The notes under the pieces are model-generated. The model searched no databases. It was not told where the DNA came from and worked only from the letters and a program-made list of their open reading frames with translations. Shown here piece by piece: positions 1 through 4,880 of a DNA stretch of 5,872 nucleotides; position 1 is the stretch's first letter; every line of letters begins with the position of its first letter. Both the position numbers and the translations under genes were made by a program. The stretch comes from Alphaproteobacteria bacterium (lineage in GTDB: Bacteria > Pseudomonadota > Alphaproteobacteria > Micavibrionales > Micavibrionaceae), in the NCBI GenBank assembly GCA_021776015.1, contig JAJFGT010000201.1, positions 1 to 5,872 on the forward strand. Reading direction: 5' to 3'.

Positions 1-463
1 AGTCATGGTTTGGAATACGCGCCCCTGATGTTGTACCATTCCATGGAAAGACAACATCATTATTCCAATCGACTTGAGAAAAATCAGGCGTTTGTCCATC
101 AGGCGCATTAAAAACACGGACATTGTCTAGTTTGAGATGATCCCTGATATCTATAAGCCAATCACGACTAAAATTCTCCCACTCAAGAACATCAACACCA
201 CGGCATCCCAACATTGACCAGAGTGCCATTTCAACAGCACCTGTATCAGAGGCAGGAACAATGCCTACTTTATAATTATCAGGAATATTTAAAATTTCAC
301 GTTGTTTTTCAATAACATCTAGTAATCGTTGTTTTGAATCTGCGGATCTGTGGGAGCGTCCGACAAGAGCATTCTCTAGTCCTTTGAAAGACCAACCAGG
401 ATATTTTGTGCAGGGGCCAGAAGAAAAATTGGGGTTGTTTGGTTTTTGTGAGGGATGGGACAT
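1..463 (-). CDS. serC: Phosphoserine aminotransferase, N-terminal part (cut by window edge)
   Basis: PLP-dependent enzyme that transfers the amino group of glutamate to 3-phosphohydroxypyruvate, giving O-phosphoserine, the second step of serine synthesis; the family can also act in pyridoxal phosphate synthesis. My reading of the minus strand gives 154 residues before the sequence stops at base 1. Visible family motifs are SSGPCTKYPGW (residues 14-24), GRSHRS (35-40), PASDTGAVEMALWSMLG (70-86, the cofactor phosphate-binding region) and FPWNGTTSGARIP (139-151). This pattern is that of the alphaproteobacterial/Methanosarcina type of SerC rather than the E. coli type. The PLP lysine lies beyond the window. 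The ATG at 463 is supported by an AAGGAG sequence (469-474) five bases upstream. It is divergent from serB, the next enzyme in the pathway. In many alphaproteobacteria serA follows serC, but that cannot be seen here. Confidence 0.95.
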   Translation of the reverse strand, partial: MSHPSQKPNNPNFSSGPCTKYPGWSFKGLENALVGRSHRSADSKQRLLDVIEKQREILNIPDNYKVGIVPASDTGAVEMALWSMLGCRGVDVLEWENFSRDWLIDIRDHLKLDNVRVFNAPDGQTPDFSQVDWNNDVVFPWNGTTSGARIPNHD

Positions 464-568
464 GTAAACTCCTTAGGATCATTTTTAAATTCTATGATGA
501 CTCTACCTTCTTTTATTGTAGGATAAAAGGTGTGACCTCGAATCAAGGATTATTTTTATCGGTTTTTT
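464..568. promoter_or_regulatory. Divergent serC/serB promoter region
   Basis: This 105-bp spacer must carry the promoters of both serC (left) and serB (right). On the minus strand a -10-like TACAAT (515-520, 5 of 6 matches to TATAAT) lies about 50 bases before the serC ATG. The best -35-like element, TTGATT (541-546), is 20 bases from it, longer than usual. For serB I see only weak candidates: GTGACC (533-538) and TTTTAT (554-559), 15 bases apart. No clear operator dyad was found. Placement of individual boxes is tentative; that the region holds promoters is inferred from the divergent layout. Confidence 0.4.
469..474 (-). promoter_or_regulatory. Ribosome binding site of serC
   Basis: AAGGAG on the minus strand, five bases before the serC ATG (463). 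It is one of only two textbook Shine-Dalgarno sequences in the window (the other serves the hicB-like gene) and it fixes the serC start. Confidence 0.8.
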
Positions 569-1507
569 ATGCCTCAACCATATGTTTTAACTTTAGTAGC
601 CTCTGAAAGTTCTGGAATTCCACTGAGCCCATCTATTCTTGCGGCGGTGGATATGACGTTGCTTGAGCATGGGGTAGAAGAAAGAGGTTCTAAAACATGG
701 TTATCAGAGCATAAAGCCGTAGATATTCCTCTCCCACATCAACTGGATGATCCCCTTATACAGACGCTGAAGGATATGCTAGAGCCTGCCCGCGTTGACC
801 ATTTTATAACTCAAAATGTTCATCGTAGAAAAAAATTGCTTATGGCAGATATGGATAGCACGTTTGTTCAAGAAGAAACATTAGATGAAATCGCTTCAGA
901 GTTTGGTTTAAGACCGATGGTGTCTTTTATAACAAAGCAATCTATGCAGGGTGAAATTGATTTTGAAACCTCATTAAGAAAACGTGTGGCTTTATTAGCA
1001 GGAAAGCCTGCCCATGTGTTGCAAAAGGTACGAGATCATTTGAAGTTAAATGCGGGAGGGCAAACTCTTGTTGAGACGATGCGTCGTCATGGAGCTACCT
1101 GTGTTTTGGCCTCTGGTGGATTTACAGATTTTACCTCTTATGTAGCAAAATTATGTAATTTTCATCATCATCATGGAAATATCCTAAAGATAAAAGGCGA
1201 AGAAATTACAGGGTTTTTGGAAGAGCCTATTCTTGATCGTGAGGCAAAGCTTATATTTACAAAAGAATATATGTCCCATAAACGACTTAATGCAGAGCAG
1301 GTATTAGCAATAGGGGATGGAGCAAATGATAGAGCTATGATTGAATATGCAGGATTAGGGATAGGGTATTACCCTAAGCCTGTTCTCGAAACGGCAACTC
1401 AAAATATGATACGTTATGGAGATTTAACAGCAGCTCTTTTTGCTCAAGGGTATAAGGAAAAAGAATTTAGATATTCATCATCTCAGAATAAATTCCACTC
1501 AATATAA
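569..1507 (+). CDS. serB: Phosphoserine phosphatase SerB
   Basis: HAD-superfamily phosphatase that hydrolyses O-phosphoserine to L-serine and phosphate, the last step of serine synthesis, in the cytoplasm. At 312 residues it matches full-length proteobacterial SerB. Residues 1 to about 80 are the variable N-terminal regulatory-type domain; the catalytic domain follows. HAD motif I is DMDST (94-98; nucleophile Asp94, general acid Asp96). The family signature ITKQSMQGEIDFETSLRKR (121-139) is present. Motif II is Ser182 in ASGGF, motif III is Lys227, and motif IV is GDGAND (249-254). All catalytic residues are intact. The start MPQPYVLTLVAS resembles alphaproteobacterial SerB N-termini, but there is no well-placed Shine-Dalgarno: the only AAGGA (545-549) is 19 bases away. 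A run of four histidines (199-202) sits in the cap-to-core part of the protein. It probably heads an operon with the ATPase gene 17 bases downstream. Confidence 0.97.
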   Translation: MPQPYVLTLVASESSGIPLSPSILAAVDMTLLEHGVEERGSKTWLSEHKAVDIPLPHQLDDPLIQTLKDMLEPARVDHFITQNVHRRKKLLMADMDSTFVQEETLDEIASEFGLRPMVSFITKQSMQGEIDFETSLRKRVALLAGKPAHVLQKVRDHLKLNAGGQTLVETMRRHGATCVLASGGFTDFTSYVAKLCNFHHHHGNILKIKGEEITGFLEEPILDREAKLIFTKEYMSHKRLNAEQVLAIGDGANDRAMIEYAGLGIGYYPKPVLETATQNMIRYGDLTAALFAQGYKEKEFRYSSSQNKFHSI

Positions 1508-1524
1508 AGATAGAAAGAAGATTT

Positions 1525-2490
1525 ATGGCAGCTCCCCTAAAAGATAATTTTAAATATACAGATGAAGAACTGAATACGCTTATTCATAAATACTGTAATG
1601 ATTTCACAGAAAATGCACGTCAAGATCTCTATGACCCGATTACTGGGCGAGAGCGTGAAATTGAAGATGTTATTCTAATTCTACTCCAAAAGGGACGAAA
1701 AAATGTGATGCTTCAAGCCCCCGCTGGAGTTGGGAAAACAGCTATGTGTGTAGGACTTGCACAAGAGATCGTCAAAGATAATGTCCCCGATTTATTAAAA
1801 GATGCTCGCGTTCTCGAGCTAGATTTAGCGTCTATGGCAGCAGGGACAGCGACAATCTCTGAATTTCAAGGACGAATGATTCCTGTTTTAAAAGGAATTG
1901 CTGAGAGATCGATGGATCCTAATTATCCGAAAACAATTCTTTTTATTGATGAAATTCATCAGATTATGCCTACATGTGAAGGAAGCTCTTATAAAGGTCT
2001 CTCCGAAGTCATGAAACCATATCTGACATCTGGTGCTTTGAGTATGATTGGGGCAACAACAAAAGATGAATATCGTATCTATGTTGAAATTGATCCTGCG
2101 ATGGATCGTCGTTTTCAAAAAGTTGAGCTGACGATTCCTAATGCGAAAGATACATTCCTGATCCTACAGAATTTACGGTCTCGATATGAAGATCATCATA
2201 AGATTAAAGTCTCTGATTTATGCGCACGCATTATTGTGCATCTGACAAATGCATATATAAGAAAAAGAAACCAGCCTGATAAGGCTATCATAACAATGGA
2301 TGCAGCCTCTGCAGCACAAGTGATGCATGAAGGGACAGGAGGAGAGCTTAAGCTTGAATATGTTTATAAAATGATCGAGCGCGAAACCCAAATCCATGTT
2401 GATGCGCTGGGATTAACGGATAAGCAAATTCAAGATTTTGAAAAAATGGATGATCCAAAAATAGACAAAGAGCCTAAGGATGATTCATAA
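1525..2490 (+). CDS. Stand-alone ClpA/ClpB-type AAA+ ATPase (single D1 module)
   Basis: A 321-residue protein equivalent to the first ATPase module of ClpA/ClpB/ClpC. It begins with the linker that normally follows the Clp N-domain (about residues 19-45: an IHKYCNDFTENAR stretch, then DPITGRE). Next come Walker A APAGVGKT (65-72; Ala65 where Clp proteins have Gly), Walker B ILFIDE (138-143; Asp142, Glu143), a sensor-1-like GATT (176-179), an arginine-finger DRRF (194-197) and PDKAI (251-255) of the small helical subdomain. It ends in a charged tail. The Clp N-domain, ClpB middle domain, second ATPase module and ClpP-binding loop are absent. The pore loop, AGAKYRGEF in ClpB, reads AGTATISEF (106-114), so the substrate-gripping Tyr is Thr110. 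ATPase activity looks possible; threading of proteins looks unlikely. Its start has a weak AAAGAAG (1514-1520) four bases upstream. It lies 17 bases after serB and is probably co-transcribed with it. Actual role and substrate are unknown. Confidence 0.9.
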   Translation: MAAPLKDNFKYTDEELNTLIHKYCNDFTENARQDLYDPITGREREIEDVILILLQKGRKNVMLQAPAGVGKTAMCVGLAQEIVKDNVPDLLKDARVLELDLASMAAGTATISEFQGRMIPVLKGIAERSMDPNYPKTILFIDEIHQIMPTCEGSSYKGLSEVMKPYLTSGALSMIGATTKDEYRIYVEIDPAMDRRFQKVELTIPNAKDTFLILQNLRSRYEDHHKIKVSDLCARIIVHLTNAYIRKRNQPDKAIITMDAASAAQVMHEGTGGELKLEYVYKMIERETQIHVDALGLTDKQIQDFEKMDDPKIDKEPKDDS

Positions 2491-2527
2491 TCTATATTCT
2501 ATATAGGAAATTTTTGTGTATCTAATA

Positions 2528-2824
2528 TTAGTTAGATGTTCCATCTAGCTTAATATAAACAGACATCCAATCTCTTTGTTTATTACGGTGTTGTGAGGTT
2601 GGAGTAATGAGGCTGTGTGATTTTGGAAGCGTATCGCCATCCATTTGATGTGCTCTTTGAATCGTTTTTAATTTATCTCTAAGTGCTTCAATTGCATGAT
2701 CAATTGATTTCCCTGTAGATGTAACTTGTGGAAGGACGTCTATAGATACCTTGTATGAATCTTGTCCCATATTATCATTTTGAGAGATAGGGAAACACTC
2801 AACCCAATAGCCATGTTCAACCAT
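2528..2824 (-). CDS. Orphan HicB-family antitoxin-like protein
   Basis: A 98-residue protein with the layout of the HicB partial RNase-H-like fold: an N-terminal strand (GYWVECFP, 5-12), a second strand leading into YKVSIDVLPQVTSTGKS (24-40; compare the family's 'V-FPDLPGC-T-GDT' pattern), the helix IDHAIEALRDKLKTIQ (41-56), a LPKSH segment (66-70; family 'LPEPS') and a final strand MSVYIKLD (87-94). HicB proteins normally neutralise HicA, a small mRNA-cleaving toxin, and repress their operon. Here no HicA-sized gene lies on either side, and there is no extra C-terminal helix-turn-helix or ribbon-helix-helix domain. The start has AAGGAG seven bases upstream and its own promoter. It could be an antitoxin relic, a regulator, or an antitoxin acting on a distant toxin. 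The family call is by fold pattern, so moderately certain. Confidence 0.72.
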   Translation of the reverse strand: MVEHGYWVECFPISQNDNMGQDSYKVSIDVLPQVTSTGKSIDHAIEALRDKLKTIQRAHQMDGDTLPKSHSLITPTSQHRNKQRDWMSVYIKLDGTSN

Positions 2825-2831
2825 TGTTCTT

Positions 2832-2874
2832 CTCCTTAAATACGCAGATTATAAAGTTCGTTTTTTATTGTGAA
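2832..2874 (-). promoter_or_regulatory. Promoter and ribosome binding site of the hicB-like gene
   Basis: On the minus strand: -35-like TTCACA (2869-2874, 5 of 6), a 15-base spacer, a perfect -10 TATAAT (2848-2853), then AAGGAG (2832-2837) seven bases before the ATG (2824). Transcription would start near 2841, giving a short leader. The -10 and Shine-Dalgarno are strong; the spacer is shorter than ideal. It implies the gene is transcribed independently of metF upstream. Confidence 0.5.
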
Positions 2875-2948
2875 ATATGTATACCATAAAAAACTAGGAA
2901 AGTGAAGAAAAATTTTATATTTGAATAGAAATATGAATTTAAAATACC

Positions 2949-2975
2949 CAAAACACCCCTTTTTGTAGTGTTTTG
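2949..2975 (-). terminator. Possible terminator hairpin downstream of metF
   Basis: An 8-bp perfect inverted repeat, CAAAACAC (2949-2956) and GTGTTTTG (2968-2975), with an 11-base loop, lies about 30 bases past the metF stop codon and before the hicB promoter. The stem is AT-rich. On the minus strand it is followed by GGTATTTT rather than a clean T run; on the plus strand by TGGCGTTTTT. It may be a weak metF terminator; position is the best argument. Confidence 0.33.
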
Positions 2976-3006
2976 TGGCGTTTTTAATATATAGCAAATA
3001 TTATTT

Positions 3007-3849
3007 TTAGGGATGTTTAATAAGTTTTTGACACGATTCAACTGTAATCTGAGATTTATTGAGAGTGTAAAAATGAATATGAGGGACGTCATTCTTAGAA
3101 AGACACTCAACTTGCGTATTTAAAATCTCTTGAGCAACTTTTTGAGCATCTTCTGGCTTATCTTCTAAACCAGAGAATTTATCCTCCAGCCAGTTTGGAA
3201 TTGTCGTATGGCAACGTGCCGCGAACTTTTTCATAGCAGTAAAATCATGGATAGGAAGAAGTCCTGGGACAATAGGTGTGGAGAGTCCTATTTTCTGAGC
3301 CTCCTCAAGAAATTTATAATAGATGCTGTTATCAAAAAAGAATTGTGTAATGGCGCGTGTGGCACCAGCATCGCATTTCTTCTTAAGGGCTATCAAATCA
3401 GCCTGAAGAGAGGGGGAATCTGGATGTTTTTCAGGGTAAGCCCCAACACTGATCTCAAAGGGGTGGCGAGAGAGTAAGCCTTCGACAAAATCACTTGTAT
3501 ATTGAAAATAGTTTTGATCTGTATCCAGCGGCCATGAGAGGGTGTCAGGCATATCTCCTCTTAATGCAACAATATGTGTGATCTCTTTTTCCCACAGATC
3601 ATCGGCTAATTGATTGAGGGTATGAATAGGGGTGCTCAGATAAGTTAAATGCATAGCAATAGGGATTTTTGTTTCTTTTTGCATGCGCATAACCGTCTCA
3701 AGAGTTGCTTCTCGAGTTGATCCTCCCGCCCCATAGGTAACTGTCATAAAGGCAGGATTGCATTTTGCAAGCGTAGGCAGGGCAGACCATAGTTGGTCAG
3801 CCATCTTATCACTCTTGGGTGGAAAAAATTCAAAGCTAAAAGTCGTCAT
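3007..3849 (-). CDS. metF: Methylenetetrahydrofolate reductase
   Basis: FAD enzyme that reduces 5,10-methylenetetrahydrofolate to 5-methyltetrahydrofolate, the methyl donor for methionine synthase; cytoplasmic. At 280 residues it is slightly shorter than E. coli MetF, with the difference at the N-terminus, where the barrel begins at once. Seen motifs: SFEFFPPK (5-12, with Glu7 matching the catalytic Glu28 of E. coli), VTYGAGGSTRE (37-47), HLTYL (67-71), ALRGDMP (95-101, Asp99 matching Asp120 near the flavin), VGAYPEKHPDS (135-145), GATRAITQFFFD (162-173), VPGLLPIHDF (194-203) and HFYTLNKS (259-266). All expected regions are present. The ATG at 3849 is the natural start, yet no Shine-Dalgarno precedes it and a -10-like box ends seven bases before the ATG. 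No S-adenosylmethionine riboswitch fits upstream. It is divergent from the small gene at 3927; no other methionine gene is in the window. Confidence 0.97.
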   Translation of the reverse strand: MTTFSFEFFPPKSDKMADQLWSALPTLAKCNPAFMTVTYGAGGSTREATLETVMRMQKETKIPIAMHLTYLSTPIHTLNQLADDLWEKEITHIVALRGDMPDTLSWPLDTDQNYFQYTSDFVEGLLSRHPFEISVGAYPEKHPDSPSLQADLIALKKKCDAGATRAITQFFFDNSIYYKFLEEAQKIGLSTPIVPGLLPIHDFTAMKKFAARCHTTIPNWLEDKFSGLEDKPEDAQKVAQEILNTQVECLSKNDVPHIHFYTLNKSQITVESCQKLIKHP

Positions 3850-3926
3850 ACTAGATACATATTAACAAGGTTTAATTTGATACAAAAGGATTGAATTTTT
3901 ATAAATTTTATGGTAATAATTAGAGC
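3850..3926. promoter_or_regulatory. Divergent promoter region of metF and the small gene, possibly leaderless in both directions
   Basis: This 77-bp AT-rich spacer lacks a Shine-Dalgarno on either side. On the minus strand, TTGTAT (3880-3885), an 18-base gap and TATGTA (3856-3861) end six spacer bases before the metF ATG. On the plus strand, TTGAAT (3891-3896), an 18-base gap and AATAAT (3915-3920, 5 of 6 to TATAAT) also stop six bases before the ATG at 3927. With normal promoter geometry both transcripts would start at or next to the A of the ATG. The hexamers are seen; their use as promoters is inferred, and AT-rich DNA gives such matches easily. Confidence 0.4.
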
Positions 3927-4205
3927 ATGAGTTTTGAGAATTTAAAGAAAATATCAAGGACAGCCGAAGACTTTGTAAATGTTGCTTATGCAGGTGTTTT
4001 TCACGGGGAGCATAAGGGTCGTAATATGCTTCATATGTTGTTGTCTGCAGGATTACTTTCAACAATGTTTCTGGGAGAAAGTATTGCATCTGGACTTGGC
4101 GCCACAGCCGAAGCAGAAAATGCAGTTCACGGTTTTGTGCATGATGGTGTGAAAGATATAAAACAATATCCCGATCATGCGCTCTTTAAACATCCTGCTC
4201 CCTGA
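3927..4205 (+). CDS. Small hypothetical protein with a hydrophobic middle segment
   Basis: A 92-residue protein I do not recognise. Residues 1-33 are polar and mildly basic (lysines 7, 8 and 30, arginines 11 and 32). Residues 34-59 are mostly hydrophobic and small (MLHMLLSAGLLSTMFLG, then IASGLGA), possibly a membrane helix or an amphipathic helix. A late signal peptide cleaved after ATAEA (59-63) is possible but would need an unusually long n-region. The C-terminal part (64-92) is polar with a proline-rich end. Seven of 92 residues are histidine (26, 29, 36, 68, 72, 84, 89), including HGEH and HGFVH clusters that could bind metal; this is speculation. The start lacks a Shine-Dalgarno but is six bases after a -10-like AATAAT. 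Natural-looking composition and its place in the only open gap between metF and the next gene support a real gene, with no homology evidence. Confidence 0.5.
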   Translation: MSFENLKKISRTAEDFVNVAYAGVFHGEHKGRNMLHMLLSAGLLSTMFLGESIASGLGATAEAENAVHGFVHDGVKDIKQYPDHALFKHPAP

Positions 4206-4217
4206 TACATAAGTATA

Positions 4218-4253
4218 TTGACACTTTCTCTAATCAGAAATTTCATGTAAAAT
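4218..4253 (+). promoter_or_regulatory. Putative promoter of the GNAT gene
   Basis: A perfect -35 hexamer TTGACA (4218-4223) lies in the 55-bp gap before the acetyltransferase gene. At the ideal 17-base spacing is TTTCAT (4241-4246, 4 of 6 to TATAAT). A better -10 match, TAAAAT (4248-4253, 5 of 6), is 24 bases from the -35 and only seven bases before the ATG. Either gives a very short or absent leader, in keeping with the lack of a Shine-Dalgarno. Confidence 0.42.
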
Positions 4254-4260
4254 TGATGGC

Positions 4261-4716
4261 ATGATTTCTTTTAGAAAAACGACAGCTGAGGACTCTTCGA
4301 CTCTCTTAGCTCTAAAAATAAAAACTATTCCAGTGTGTAGTTCTCATTATTCGGACGAGGATATTTCTAAATGGCTTAAATTTTGTAAAAAAGAAGATCC
4401 AATATCTTGTTTTTCAGAAAGTAATGGTTACTTAGCAATAAAAGATAACGAACCTATTGGGTTTGTAACTTATACAAAGGGTCGGCAAAAATCATCCATA
4501 GATAATCTATTTATTCCACAAGAAAATATGGGAAACAAAGTTGGAGAAACGCTTCTTCATCTTGCAGAAGAGCAAATTCATGATGATAACAAGGAAGCAG
4601 TGATTTCTATTAGATCAACGATCAACGCTAAGATGTTTTACGAAAAATATGGCTATAAATATGTAGAAGACTCTATAGCTAGGGCGGGATTTCTAATTTA
4701 TCTCCTCAGAAAATAA
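4261..4716 (+). CDS. GNAT-family N-acetyltransferase
   Basis: A 151-residue protein with the order of elements of the GNAT fold, which moves an acetyl group from acetyl-CoA to an amine; substrate unknown. The first strand and helix are ISFRKTTAEDSSTLLAL (2-18). The central strands include GYLAIKDNEPIGFVTYT (56-72). The acetyl-CoA motif A follows as DNLFIPQENMGNKVGETLL (81-99): the usual Q/R-x-x-G-x-G/A loop is degenerate, with Gly91 and Gly95 kept but Lys93 where glycine is common. Motif B is INAKMFYEKYGYKYVED (121-137), the typical 'N-A-FYEK-GF' end of the fold. Its tail is short and hydrophobic. No Shine-Dalgarno precedes the ATG, but a TTGACA-type promoter does. The gene is lysine-, isoleucine- and AT-rich compared with guaA beside it, which may mean it is less constrained or was acquired; composition alone does not prove this. 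Confidence 0.85.
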   Translation: MISFRKTTAEDSSTLLALKIKTIPVCSSHYSDEDISKWLKFCKKEDPISCFSESNGYLAIKDNEPIGFVTYTKGRQKSSIDNLFIPQENMGNKVGETLLHLAEEQIHDDNKEAVISIRSTINAKMFYEKYGYKYVEDSIARAGFLIYLLRK

Positions 4717-4880
4717 TACTAACTCACCGATATTGTTATGTGATAACGTGTCCTGTAGGGCTGGAGTGTATATCCCCTCTCGTATTATTTTTTATCTTTT
4801 TCATGATTCCTTTCTTTTATTTGAATAGAGAATTCGTTACAAAGCAATATAACTAATCAAATAGCTAAGACGGGATACCT
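4717..4880 (+). promoter_or_regulatory. Spacer with probable guaA promoter
   Basis: A 164-bp non-coding stretch. A -10-like TATAAC (4848-4853, 5 of 6) lies about 28 bases before the guaA ATG; TTGAAT (4821-4826) is upstream but 21 bases away, longer than ideal. A short dyad, GTTAT-GTG-ATAAC (4735-4747), and a T-rich tract (4787-4800) after a poor four-pair stem (AGGG 4757-4760 with CCCT 4775-4778) could be a weak terminator for the acetyltransferase gene, but neither is convincing. No purine riboswitch core was recognised. The guaA start has only GGGA (4872-4875), five bases upstream. Confidence 0.35.

Noticed and set aside
65..72. ATPase Walker A change (Gly to Ala at protein residue 65) as an inactivating mutation; coordinates here are protein residues
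   Set aside because: The essential GxGKT part is intact and AP-x-GxGKT loops occur in many active P-loop NTPases, so loss of ATP binding is not supported.
406..606. A 66-codon rightward open frame from a TTG
   Set aside because: It overlaps the start of serC on the other strand and the start of serB, and has a cysteine/phenylalanine-rich, non-protein-like composition.
1888..2118. Leftward open frame inside the ATPase gene
   Set aside because: Antisense shadow of a well-conserved AAA+ region including Walker B.
2865..3110. Leftward open frame overlapping the metF end and the metF-hicB spacer; checked as a possible HicA toxin
   Set aside because: No HicA-like motif, low-complexity composition from AT-rich spacer DNA, and it overlaps the conserved MetF C-terminus in another frame.
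3208..3477. Rightward open frame antisense to metF
   Set aside because: Lies wholly inside the conserved MetF coding region and has no family pattern.
3850..3926. S-adenosylmethionine riboswitch before metF
   Set aside because: The spacer is only 77 bp, is AT-rich without a plausible aptamer fold, and the promoter boxes reach almost to the ATG.
3862..4089. Leftward open frame opposite the small gene at 3927
   Set aside because: It would run through the metF promoter spacer and ends in low-complexity sequence; the rightward frame has the more protein-like composition.
3854..4211. GATACATA present at 3854-3861 and 4204-4211 as a repeat
   Set aside because: A single 8-base AT-rich match without wider similarity; probably chance.
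4735..4747. GTTAT-GTG-ATAAC dyad as an operator
   Set aside because: Arms of only five AT-rich pairs are expected by chance here, and it is over 130 bases from the guaA start.
4717..4880. Guanine riboswitch before guaA
   Set aside because: No three-way-junction purine aptamer core could be found, and such switches are typical of Firmicutes rather than this lineage.
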